DNA from: JAIEOG01 sp964611895
GTDB lineage: Bacteria > Bdellovibrionota > FAC87 > UBA2466
Length of the DNA stretch: 64,000 bases
Direction: 5' to 3'
NCBI GenBank assembly: GCA_964611895.1
Contig: CAZTDN010000016.1
Span: 9,070 to 73,069, forward strand
In this document: positions 26,871-35,113 of the stretch, one piece after another
Layout: every line of letters begins with the position of its first letter
Numbering within the stretch: the first letter of the stretch is position 1
Program-made: the position numbers and the translations under genes
The notes under the pieces: model-generated
Databases searched by the model: none
Seen by the model: only the letters and a program-made list of their open reading frames with translations
What the model was told of the DNA's origin: nothing

Positions 26871-28703
26871 ATGAAAACGAGTGTTATCGATCGAGAACAG
26901 CTCAAGACTCAGTATGGAATTCTCTGCCAGGCACTCATTCCTGCGCAAAACACAGAGCGCGACGCGTTCAACTTGGTGCACTGCGAAGTTCCCGCAGATG
27001 GCAGAACTCAATCCCACGCGCATTTTGAACCAGAAGTTTTTGTCTTACTCCGTGGCCAAGGAAGCCTGAAGCTGGGAGACCGAGTCCAAGCCGTCGAAGC
27101 AGGCAGTGTGGTATCCATCCCTGCGTTTGTGGAACACCAGCTTGAGAATGGTGGCAAAGACCCTCTAGTCTTTCTCTCCATTTACAGCGAACACGCTTCC
27201 TTGGCCCCCCTACCCGCCAAAGCCAACCTGATCGCCGCTCCGCCCACTCCCAACGGGCCACTGCACTTGGGACACTTGGCAGGGCCGTACTTAGGCGCGG
27301 ATGTTTTGCGACGGTATCTCACGCTCCGCGGCACTCAAGTGTACTCTCTCTGTGGCACGGACGACCACCAACCCTACAACTGCTGCGAAGACTTCGTCAT
27401 AAAAATTAAAAACGCACTCGCTTGCACGCAGATAGAATTTCAAAACTTCGTCCGCCCGAGTAAAGACACCGCTTACCAAACAGCAGTGCAAAAGGTCGTG
27501 AACTCTCTTTTGCAGTCCGACAAACTCCATATTCGCGACTGTCCTACGGCTCACCTTTCCAACGGCGAACCTGTCCTGGAATCCCACATTCGAGGAACTT
27601 GCCCCACTTGCAATGTCAGCATGAGCGCCATGGCGTGTGAAGCCTGTGGAGAAGTCCCGTTGCACCGACTCGTCGACCCGGTTCATGTGGCTACGGGAGA
27701 ATCGATTGAGTTTCATTCTATTCCCCGACTCATGATCTCGCTCGAAAGACATCGCGCTGCCATCACTTCCCTACTCACTTCGGGTAGTGCTTCTGCATCT
27801 GTATTGCAGTTTCTGCGCAGGACTCTGAGCCGGCCGCTGCCTGACTACCCGGTCTCGACACTCTCTCCTTTAGGGATTCCAATTCCACAAACCAAAGGAC
27901 AACACCTCGATGTGTGGACAGAAATGGCTGCGTCTTATGTGGCCTTGCTTCCACCCGACGCTCCGTTCATGCCGTTTTTTGGTTTCGATAACGTCTTTTT
28001 TTACACGGTGCTGTTTCCAGCCTTGTTCGAGGCCTGCGGAAGGAGCGACTTGATCCCCGCGAAAGTATACGCCAACGAGTTTTACCACCTTGAACACCGA
28101 AAGTTTTCCACTAGCCGGCAACACGCCGTCTGGGCGAATGACTTGCTCGCACACGTGGATAGCGATTGCGTCCGATTTTTTCTCGCGCTGGATAGGCCGG
28201 AACAGAACAGCACGAGTTTCTCCATACAACGTTTTGAGGAAGCCCTAAACGAACATCTTCTTCGATTAGAAACGGTAACCGGGAAATTGAATACAACCCC
28301 GGAGGGGCCCCACCACGCTCGCGCTCCGCACAAAGCCCAACAGCAATACTTGCAGGAACTGGCTTCGCAAATTCAGGACATGGAATCGGCGTTGCATCCA
28401 GATCATTTCTCCGTACGCAAAGCAGCAGCGATTGTCGTTCGCGCCATCGATGCGCTTGAAGTTTTTACCCTGAGCTACCCTGACGAACGACAGATGGCGC
28501 TGGCAGGGGTTTGCACTTTAGCGCAGCTTTGCATGCCGCTGCTGCCGTCCTACTCCCAGCACTTGTTCGAGCGGCTTGGCATTTCTCCACAATGGTTCCG
28601 TGAACCGAAAACCTCAGGATTCCACCTAGGACAGCTGGCCGACGGCCGTTTTCAACGTAGCAGCGCATGCATGCGTCACTACCAGATCGGAGATATGCAA
28701 TGA
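26871..28703 (+). CDS. Cupin/methionyl-tRNA synthetase-like didomain protein (putative N-N bond-forming enzyme)
   Basis: A 610-residue fusion. Residues ~35-105 are a cupin with full metal ligands (His49, His51, Glu55, His89). From ~118 the protein is a class I MetRS catalytic domain: HLGH at 132-135 in PTPNGPLHLGHL, zinc knuckle Cys244/247/256/259, and KFSTS at 411-415 in place of KMSKS. The usual MetRS anticodon-binding end is degenerate. This architecture is that of the hydrazine synthetases of the s56-p1 and triacsin pathways, which join N6-hydroxylysine to an amino acid using ATP and rearrange the ester to an N-N bond. A housekeeping MetRS would lack the cupin. Strong GGGAGGGAAG Shine-Dalgarno. 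It overlaps the next gene by ATGA. Confidence 0.88.
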   Translation: MKTSVIDREQLKTQYGILCQALIPAQNTERDAFNLVHCEVPADGRTQSHAHFEPEVFVLLRGQGSLKLGDRVQAVEAGSVVSIPAFVEHQLENGGKDPLVFLSIYSEHASLAPLPAKANLIAAPPTPNGPLHLGHLAGPYLGADVLRRYLTLRGTQVYSLCGTDDHQPYNCCEDFVIKIKNALACTQIEFQNFVRPSKDTAYQTAVQKVVNSLLQSDKLHIRDCPTAHLSNGEPVLESHIRGTCPTCNVSMSAMACEACGEVPLHRLVDPVHVATGESIEFHSIPRLMISLERHRAAITSLLTSGSASASVLQFLRRTLSRPLPDYPVSTLSPLGIPIPQTKGQHLDVWTEMAASYVALLPPDAPFMPFFGFDNVFFYTVLFPALFEACGRSDLIPAKVYANEFYHLEHRKFSTSRQHAVWANDLLAHVDSDCVRFFLALDRPEQNSTSFSIQRFEEALNEHLLRLETVTGKLNTTPEGPHHARAPHKAQQQYLQELASQIQDMESALHPDHFSVRKAAAIVVRAIDALEVFTLSYPDERQMALAGVCTLAQLCMPLLPSYSQHLFERLGISPQWFREPKTSGFHLGQLADGRFQRSSACMRHYQIGDMQ

Positions 28704-29803
28704 TTCGCGGCACCCATTCACAAAAGATTCTCTTGGGCGGCGGAATTTTGGGGGTTTCGCTCCTGGCAGAACTCGCGCGCCAAGGCCATAAAGGCTTGCT
28801 GCTTCTGGAGAGAGCAAAAATCGGCGGGGGAACTTCAGCGGCAAGCCTGGGGATGTTACGTGTTTTCCAAAACGATTTTGCAACTTCCAAACTGTGTCTG
28901 CAGACACTAAGGCACGTCCGCCGAGACTCTCAGTCTGGTTTCAGGCAGAACGGATCGCTCTGCGTCCTACCCGCAAGACTCGTCCCAAACGCGCAGGAAC
29001 AAGCAGCGTTCTTTTGCGCACAGGATTATCCCATGCATCTTCTCACGCCCCAGCAGGCCAGCGAGCGATTCCCGGCCTATTGTTTTCGCCCCACAGAAAC
29101 AGTGCTTTACGAACCTCACGCAGGGACGCTGGCAGTACCATCGCGGCTAAAATCGCTTACCCAAGAAGCGCTTTCGCTAGGAGCCTCTGTCGTGGAAGAC
29201 GTTGGGAACGTTCAACTCAAAACCAGTGGCCTGAGAGTCATCGGCGTCCAGTCGGCGCGGAAAAGCTGGGACAGTGACTTGGTCGTGAATGCAGCGGGCG
29301 TTTGGTCTGCAGCTGTATTGGGATCCGTCGGCGCCGATGTCGACACGCACTGTAAAGCAATTCAAGTAGACTCCTACAGCCATTTGCCCGAACCGTTCGC
29401 GCAAATGCCTAACCTATTCGACTACACAAACCTTACCTACGGTTGTTGGACTGCAGCAGAAACAGGCGGGGCAATGGTTCACATCGGCCGAGCGCTGACG
29501 CAAAGTCGCCCTACTCCCACCGAAGTAGAACCCTCGCCAAGCGATCGAGCAATCGCGCTGACTACACTCCTGCCGAGAATTCCCTCCCTGGCCACGGCAC
29601 AGTGGCGCAATTCGAGGCGGCGTTGGGACAGCTACCCACGGGGTGCAAGCCAGCACCGCACTAACGGACAAGTGGGTTATGTCGCCGGCTTCTCAGGGTT
29701 AGCAACCATTGCCGCTTGGGGCGGCATCGGAGTGCGGGTATCTCAAGGCGTGGCAGAAGAAATGGCTCGTTGGATTCAAAGGGATCAAAATGCAAAAACC
29801 TAA
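28700..29803 (+). CDS. FAD-dependent DAO/glycine-oxidase-like enzyme
   Basis: A 367-residue flavoprotein. The N-terminal dinucleotide motif LLGGGILGVSLLAELA (Gly13, Gly15, Gly18) and the acidic end LLLLERAKIGGGTSAAS bind FAD. The C-terminal GYVAGFSGLATIAAWGGIGVRVS matches the FAD-contact motif of the D-amino-acid/glycine oxidase family. In s56-p1 and triacsin biosynthesis a homologous oxidase cleaves the lysine-glycine hydrazine adduct to hydrazinoacetate and a lysine-derived aldehyde, and I infer that role here. Its start overlaps the previous stop (ATGA), and its end overlaps the next gene by 14 nt, so the genes are translationally coupled. Confidence 0.82.
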   Translation: MIRGTHSQKILLGGGILGVSLLAELARQGHKGLLLLERAKIGGGTSAASLGMLRVFQNDFATSKLCLQTLRHVRRDSQSGFRQNGSLCVLPARLVPNAQEQAAFFCAQDYPMHLLTPQQASERFPAYCFRPTETVLYEPHAGTLAVPSRLKSLTQEALSLGASVVEDVGNVQLKTSGLRVIGVQSARKSWDSDLVVNAAGVWSAAVLGSVGADVDTHCKAIQVDSYSHLPEPFAQMPNLFDYTNLTYGCWTAAETGGAMVHIGRALTQSRPTPTEVEPSPSDRAIALTTLLPRIPSLATAQWRNSRRRWDSYPRGASQHRTNGQVGYVAGFSGLATIAAWGGIGVRVSQGVAEEMARWIQRDQNAKT

Positions 29804-31145
29804 TACTACGCTGACTATCGTCGGAGCCGGCCCCAAAGCCATGGCGATTGCCGCCAAAGCAACGGTGCTCGCAGAATTGGGAATACTCGTCCCGCAAATT
29901 CATATTATCGAACGCAACGGGATTGGAGCCCATTGGAATGGGCGCGGCGGCTATACAAACGGCCACCTCGAATTAGGAACTCCCCCAGAAAAGGATGTGG
30001 GATTCCCTTACCAAACGGAGTCTTTTTCTCCCGAGCTAAATGCCGAAATCAATCGGCGCATGCAGCGTTTTTCTTGGGACACTTTCCTTATCGATCGCGG
30101 GGAGTACGCGAGCTGGATCGATCGAGGCAAACCCGCCCCCAAGCACCTGCAATGGGCGCAATACCTGCAATGGGTGTTTAGCCAAACTGGGCCTGGAATT
30201 GGATTGCACGTGGGAAATGTGGAAAGTCTCCAAAGAACGTCGAGTGGGTGGGTAGTTTATTATTCCAACCGAGAAGGACGGACTTGCTCTTTGCGTTCGG
30301 ACGGGCTTGTGCTCACTGGCCCTGGAGAAGCACGCGAAATCGCACAACAGACCCAAGCGTCGGATCGGGTATTGGACATTGAGACTTTTTGGAAGCGCCA
30401 GGCAACACATCCCGAAGTCACCTGGGACAGAGTAGCCATTGTCGGTTCTGGAGAGAATGCTGCGTCGATAGCTTTGGCACTGAGCACGGGTTCGCGGCCC
30501 CCGGTCTCTATCGACGTCATCAGCCCAAGCGGTTTTGTCTTTTCTCGAGGGGAAGGGTTTCTCGAAAACCGCGTCTACACCAATCCCGAGCTTGCCCGGT
30601 GGAAATCCCTCACCCCGGATCAACGACGTCAGTTCGTCCGCCGAACCGACCTGGGAGTGTTCTCTCAGCAGGCGTTGAGACGGTTGGATGCGCTGAGCAA
30701 TATGGAAGTAGTTGCAGGGCGAGTGGAGCTGATATGCCCCCACAACAGTCAGGTGCAACTGACGATCGAACAAGCGGGGGAACGGCGCACCTTGGTTTAT
30801 GACCAGGTTGTGCTGGCCACCGGCTTTGATGGAACAGCTTTTCTGCGCCGACTCTTGGGTACGGATCAAGAACAGGCTTTGGCACAAGATCTGGGCGTGA
30901 TGTCGCTCCAACCCGAAGTGGTGGAGGCAAGGATCGGTCCACACCTCCAAGTCTCAGGCCTCACGCCCCTTCTGCACTTGCCCATGCTGGCGGGGTTTAA
31001 TCAAGGCCCGGGTTTTTCGAACCTGAGCAGTCTAGGCCGCCTTTCGGATCGGATATTGATGCCCTATTGCGATGAAATACAACTGGAGGAGGAACCCCAT
31101 GCAGCTGAACGTGCTCTCGCGACAGCATGCGCGACAAGTGAATGA
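29790..31145 (+). CDS. N-hydroxylating flavin monooxygenase (lysine/ornithine N-hydroxylase type)
   Basis: A 451-residue flavoprotein. VGAGPKAMAIAAK (residues ~11-23) binds FAD; VAIVGSGENAASIALAL binds NADPH; VLATGFDG is the ATG-type motif of N-hydroxylating monooxygenases. Between them HWNGRGGYTNGHLELGTPPEKDVGFP corresponds to the W-x-x-G...LQ...KDLV stretch of IucD/SidA proteins, and RGEYASW to their RREF-x-x-Y region. The expected reaction is N6-hydroxylation of lysine, giving the nucleophile for the cupin/MetRS-like enzyme. The start has AAAGGG at good spacing. It overlaps the upstream oxidase by 14 nt and the downstream acyltransferase by 47 nt. Confidence 0.8.
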   Translation: MQKPNTTLTIVGAGPKAMAIAAKATVLAELGILVPQIHIIERNGIGAHWNGRGGYTNGHLELGTPPEKDVGFPYQTESFSPELNAEINRRMQRFSWDTFLIDRGEYASWIDRGKPAPKHLQWAQYLQWVFSQTGPGIGLHVGNVESLQRTSSGWVVYYSNREGRTCSLRSDGLVLTGPGEAREIAQQTQASDRVLDIETFWKRQATHPEVTWDRVAIVGSGENAASIALALSTGSRPPVSIDVISPSGFVFSRGEGFLENRVYTNPELARWKSLTPDQRRQFVRRTDLGVFSQQALRRLDALSNMEVVAGRVELICPHNSQVQLTIEQAGERRTLVYDQVVLATGFDGTAFLRRLLGTDQEQALAQDLGVMSLQPEVVEARIGPHLQVSGLTPLLHLPMLAGFNQGPGFSNLSSLGRLSDRILMPYCDEIQLEEEPHAAERALATACATSE

Positions 31146-31725
31146 ACTGCGCAAAAAAGCGTACGAAACTGCTCACGGAATGCAGGTTTCGGACGCGGGC
31201 TTGTTTTGGAATCGCTCGGATGATCAGTCAGTCGTATTTGGAGTATGGGATCGCGACCAGCTCATTTCCACCATGCGAATGGAAGTAATCGATTCGCCGT
31301 CACTGCTCGAGCAGAAGCTCGAATGCCCTTGGAAATTCAAGATAAAACTCAAGCTCCCCGTCATGCTATTGAGCCGCGCGGCCACGGCCCACGGCTATCG
31401 GGGCGGCGGACTCAATGCCTGGCTTCGCAGCGAGGCGTTGCAATTGGCAAACCTTTGGGAAGTCCCCTTAGCCGTGGGAACATTGGTCAAAGGATCCGCG
31501 CGCGAACGGTCCATGGTTCAGATGGGGTATGTTTTTCTGGAACACCCCACCGGCTGGAAACAAGGAGCATTTTCTTCCAGCGAGCCGGTTTGGGTGGCAG
31601 TCCTCGATCTGCAAAAGGACCTTCAACAAGCGCTGAATGAATGCGCCAGGCTATCGGGGACACTGGGGACGGTGGAGTACGATCGACAAACTATCGCCAA
31701 GCGTTTCGTCACGGTGATACGATGA
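31099..31725 (+). CDS. GNAT/FeeM-like N-acyltransferase
   Basis: A 208-residue protein of the GNAT superfamily, closest in outline to FeeM/autoinducer-synthase-type N-acyltransferases. Visible elements are an N-terminal R-K-A-Y-E-T helix, LISTMRMEVID (the central beta strands), MLLSRAATAHGYRGGGLNAWLRSEALQLA (the acyl-CoA binding region) and a C-terminal AVGTLVKGSARERSMVQMGYVF segment. In triacsin biosynthesis a GNAT enzyme acylates the hydrazine intermediate; by analogy this could protect or tailor the hydrazine product. A GGAGGAGGA ribosome site precedes the ATG inside the monooxygenase 3' end. It shares ATGA with the exporter gene. Confidence 0.75.
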   Translation: MQLNVLSRQHARQVNELRKKAYETAHGMQVSDAGLFWNRSDDQSVVFGVWDRDQLISTMRMEVIDSPSLLEQKLECPWKFKIKLKLPVMLLSRAATAHGYRGGGLNAWLRSEALQLANLWEVPLAVGTLVKGSARERSMVQMGYVFLEHPTGWKQGAFSSSEPVWVAVLDLQKDLQQALNECARLSGTLGTVEYDRQTIAKRFVTVIR

Positions 31726-32657
31726 ACGCCAGCGTAGTCTCTATCCTCTTGCCCTATGTTTTTTTTCATGCGGCCAATGGGCTATTGCTCAAACTCACCG
31801 CGGTACAAGGGCTAAGCACGGAACAGACTCTTTTTTTCCGTGGTTCGGGGGCACTATTCTGCTGTGTGATTGCCAGCCGTTGGAACAGAGCCTCGCTCGT
31901 ACCACGGTATCCCAAACCACAACTGGTTCGATTTCTTTTGGCTGGCCTATCCTTGTTCTTAATTGCGGAAAGTTACCACTATGCGCACGCGTCGACAGTA
32001 GCGGTGCTCTCTCGATTGGACATCCCCCTTTTGCTTGTGCTCGGGCCCCTGGCGGGTGAAGCCACCGGAAGAAACAAATCTGTTCTTGCGATGGGCCTTG
32101 TGGTTGCGCAGTTCTACTTCGCCTGGGCAGCGCGCGATGTGGGCGAGTCGTTGTCGGGCTATGCGCTAGCGAGCTTGGGAACGCTAGGATTGAGTTTGGG
32201 TTACTTGCTCATGAAAAAGACAGGCAGCCGAGAAAACGTCCACGTAGTGGCGGGTGTTGCTGCCGCGGCATTGGTGTTTTACTCCAGCGTAGGAATCGCT
32301 TTGCGCGGAGGCACACTTGCTACCGGCTCACTAACGGGCATCTTGTTTGCTATTGCTTCTGGATGCCTGATGTACGCCATTTATGATCTGACGCTGCGAC
32401 TCTACCGGAGATACGGAGTGGCGTTAGCAGAATACCCCACGCTATTTGCAGTGCTCCTGATTCTTCCCGTGGAAATGGCACTGCTTCAAATCCAGCCCAC
32501 GCGCTTTTACGTACTGAATTTAGTAACGCAGATTCTCGTGCTCGGTGTCCTACTACTCCCCCGCAGCTATATACCTAGGATCAATGTCTACTGGAATCGC
32601 TCCCATTTTTTTGAGCGCTTGCGCCATCGCGGGGCGAATCACACCATACTTTTCTAA
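31722..32657 (+). CDS. EamA/DMT-superfamily exporter
   Basis: A 311-residue protein with about ten hydrophobic helices and two repeated halves, the pattern of EamA (drug/metabolite) transporters. FRGSGALFCCVIASRW and AESYHYAHASTVAVLSRLDIPLLLVLGPLAGE match the family's N-terminal repeat. As last gene of the overlapping operon it is the likely exporter of the hydrazine product or its conjugate, and perhaps the self-resistance gene. Its last 105 nt overlap the convergent peptidase gene at 32553, an unusually long antisense overlap, so the true C-terminus could be shorter. Confidence 0.8.
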   Translation: MNASVVSILLPYVFFHAANGLLLKLTAVQGLSTEQTLFFRGSGALFCCVIASRWNRASLVPRYPKPQLVRFLLAGLSLFLIAESYHYAHASTVAVLSRLDIPLLLVLGPLAGEATGRNKSVLAMGLVVAQFYFAWAARDVGESLSGYALASLGTLGLSLGYLLMKKTGSRENVHVVAGVAAAALVFYSSVGIALRGGTLATGSLTGILFAIASGCLMYAIYDLTLRLYRRYGVALAEYPTLFAVLLILPVEMALLQIQPTRFYVLNLVTQILVLGVLLLPRSYIPRINVYWNRSHFFERLRHRGANHTILF

Positions 32658-34217
32658 AAGTGCCTTGCCCTTGGAGTAACTTCCCTCCGCTTGAAGAGTG
32701 AGAATCTCTCCAGCAAGCCCGGTGACTGCAGCACGCACCTTCTCCGGTACAATACGAAAACGCCCAGTCTTAGAGTGCACCGAAATAGCGCCGTGGTCGG
32801 TCAGGTAATTAAACTGCAGAGCAATTCCCTTGCCGTGGGCTTCTTCAATTCCAAAACGAACCGATCGAAATGCGCTTGCGAGATAGGTCGTGTACATAGA
32901 ATCCTGCATTCGCGGATCGATTTCTTTCTTGTCCATGAGGTACTGCATCGCCCACAAACCCGTAATGTCGGCCTTTGCTTCTTCGAGAGCGGAGTAAAGC
33001 TCCTTGAGTTCTGCTCGCGGAGTCGACTCTTTGCCGTTCACCTCAATGGCATGGGGCCCTAGACCGTGCATAAGCTCGTGCATCAGAATGTGGGTAAAGA
33101 AGGGTTCAAACGCGATCTGCTTTTGGTCGCTTGGATCCAAAACGACCTGGGCAATCGGCTTTAGAACTTTATCAAATTTAGCCTGCTGCACGTTCTTGAG
33201 CATGACGCGTTTACTGCCTTTTTCTTTGATCACTTTTTCATCATTGGGCAAATTAAATGCGGCGGTCATTACGCCACGACGAGCATCTCCCGACGAAAAA
33301 AGCGAATCCACGACCCGAATCGGCGCCGAGGCGCCGAGTTTAGGATTGCGGTACTTGGGATCTATCGGCAAGTGGTTTTCTAGTTCTTGCAACAGGCCAC
33401 TGAACTTCTGGAGTTTGGCCGTTTCGGCATCATTGCGAATGGTCACAAACGACTCAAACGCTGCCTTGTACCCAAAAAGCCTATCTTCATAAGTTTCATA
33501 GGGGCCGATGGTAACCTCCAACGGAGCGTCCAGATCCATCCATGCGACATCGCTTGCGTAGTAATCGTCTGACAAGAAAGCCTCTGCTCGCAGGTTTAGG
33601 TACCGCGAAAGTGAAGCATTCGACGTGAGAGCGGCAGCTTCTTTGAGAAGTTTCGACGCTGGCTCCAAATATTTTTTGTAGGCTTTGCTAAAAGGAGTAG
33701 CTTGCAGCTTGCCCGAAACGTCTCGCGAGATAACCGAAAAAAATCCAACAGCCTTTTGCCGTTCAGACGCGGGGAGTTTTGCTACCCACGACTCAAACTC
33801 CGCACGCGTGAGACCTTCGGGATAAAAACCAGCGGTTTCAGGTTTTGTTTTTGGAACACCTTCCAAAAATGGCCTGTCTTCTTCGATTCGAATCCAAGGC
33901 CCTGCATATTGATTAAAAAGAGCAAACAGAACCTGCCCTTTTTTGGAGTGATCTTGGGAGAGAGACGATTTGAGTGCCGGGTTGCCCGACCACACCTGTT
34001 CCAAATAGAGAGGGGTCAACTCGCGCGAGGCTGCAATTATCTTTTCCAACGCTTTTCTATCGCCCGGAGAAAGGGAATTCAGGGGCGCAGAAATGACCGT
34101 CTTCGAAAGCCGCTGCCTTTGTGCGTTGAGTTCCGCCAAACTGGAGCGGCTGTCCGCGGCCTGCAGCTCTGCGTTCCCAATCCCAAAAAAACATCCCATC
34201 ACTAAGGCTAAACGCAT
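32553..34217 (-). CDS. Exported M49 (dipeptidyl-peptidase III-like) metallopeptidase
   Basis: A 554-residue protein with a signal peptide (residues 1-21). The zinc motif is HELMHGLGPH with the third ligand in EEAKADITGLWAMQ. This differs from the HELLGH/EECRAE of true dipeptidyl-peptidase III but is the variant in bacterial M49 homologues, often misnamed dihydrofolate reductase or NUDIX hydrolase. It probably cleaves short peptides in the periplasm. The start has AAAGGGGG. It is divergent from the VOC gene and its 3' end overlaps the exporter gene. Confidence 0.78.
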   Translation of the reverse strand: MRLALVMGCFFGIGNAELQAADSRSSLAELNAQRQRLSKTVISAPLNSLSPGDRKALEKIIAASRELTPLYLEQVWSGNPALKSSLSQDHSKKGQVLFALFNQYAGPWIRIEEDRPFLEGVPKTKPETAGFYPEGLTRAEFESWVAKLPASERQKAVGFFSVISRDVSGKLQATPFSKAYKKYLEPASKLLKEAAALTSNASLSRYLNLRAEAFLSDDYYASDVAWMDLDAPLEVTIGPYETYEDRLFGYKAAFESFVTIRNDAETAKLQKFSGLLQELENHLPIDPKYRNPKLGASAPIRVVDSLFSSGDARRGVMTAAFNLPNDEKVIKEKGSKRVMLKNVQQAKFDKVLKPIAQVVLDPSDQKQIAFEPFFTHILMHELMHGLGPHAIEVNGKESTPRAELKELYSALEEAKADITGLWAMQYLMDKKEIDPRMQDSMYTTYLASAFRSVRFGIEEAHGKGIALQFNYLTDHGAISVHSKTGRFRIVPEKVRAAVTGLAGEILTLQAEGSYSKGKALLEKYGVIRPAMAQALKKMGAIPVDIDPRYIAAGE

Positions 34218-34315
34218 CTTCGACCCCCTTTAATGAAAAAAGGTATCCTGCCATTCCTTTTGCCTTTCGCCTAGAGGCCCTCTATATTTTGCGCAAAGGT
34301 AACCGGGGGTATTTC

Positions 34316-35113
34316 ATGAAACCATCTTTTCTCAATTTCCAAGTCGACCACATGACTCTTTTGCTTCAACCCAAAATGTACAATGTGGCTTATGCGATTT
34401 TCCGCATTATCTTTGGAGTACCGCCGACGGATATACTTTACGACAAGCGCAAAGAATGGGTCCCAGGGGAAGGCGAGAAATCGATGACCTTTGCCATGCA
34501 GATTGGCAATGGCGCCATTGAGCGGCCGGAGCTGAACAACACGATTATCGCCGTGGTCCAGCCCACCGAGCCTGATGCTCAGCGGTCCCACGTTCGGGAA
34601 ATGCTTTCAGGGCACAACGCCGCGGCCCATTGGCAGCATGTCGCTTTGCGCACGCCAGATTTGCTGGCATTTCATGCGCATGCTTTGGAACATGCCGTGA
34701 ACTTCATCACTCCGATCCTGCGCGACGATGCAGAGGATCTTATTCAGACATTCAGCGGAGAGTGGTTTTATCCTAACAGCCCGGCGAGCGCGATGTTCTT
34801 TGAGTTTGTCCAAAGAAACCCCTCCACGGAATCCCTTACCATGCTGGAGGAGCGCAACCGGGAAGCCTGGTTCCGTGACCGAACTTTCATGGGATTGTAC
34901 GGGGAAAAAGAAAAAGAATACCAGACAGGCAAGGTCACTCCTTTTATCGACCCGGAGCTGTTCAACAAGCTGGCTGAAAAGTTTCAAAACAAGCAAGTTT
35001 GGGAAATCTCCGATGCCGATTTAAAATGGGCGGAAGATGCCATGTTCGCCCACGCACGCGCCACTCATAAAATCCCCGCAAAGGTTCCTGTGGGTTCGCA
35101 CCCTCAAGCCTAG
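34316..35113 (+). CDS. VOC-superfamily (glyoxalase/dioxygenase-fold) protein
   Basis: A 265-residue protein with two vicinal-oxygen-chelate repeats. The first begins FQVDHMTLLLQP, the second WQHVALRTPDLLAFHAHAL, and a later segment GEWFYPNSPASAMFFEFVQR supplies a Glu in the place of the usual third metal ligand. The layout resembles 4-hydroxyphenylpyruvate dioxygenase-like proteins, but the length is shorter and the active-site spacing is not the classical one. Substrate unknown. Start at 34316 follows CCGGGGG. Its last 77 nt overlap the ABC transporter gene. Confidence 0.68.
   Translation: MKPSFLNFQVDHMTLLLQPKMYNVAYAIFRIIFGVPPTDILYDKRKEWVPGEGEKSMTFAMQIGNGAIERPELNNTIIAVVQPTEPDAQRSHVREMLSGHNAAAHWQHVALRTPDLLAFHAHALEHAVNFITPILRDDAEDLIQTFSGEWFYPNSPASAMFFEFVQRNPSTESLTMLEERNREAWFRDRTFMGLYGEKEKEYQTGKVTPFIDPELFNKLAEKFQNKQVWEISDADLKWAEDAMFAHARATHKIPAKVPVGSHPQA

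Noticed and set aside
30036..30950. Minus-strand ORF of 304 residues in the monooxygenase region
   Set aside because: Antisense shadow of the N-hydroxylase gene, which has intact FAD and NADPH motifs.
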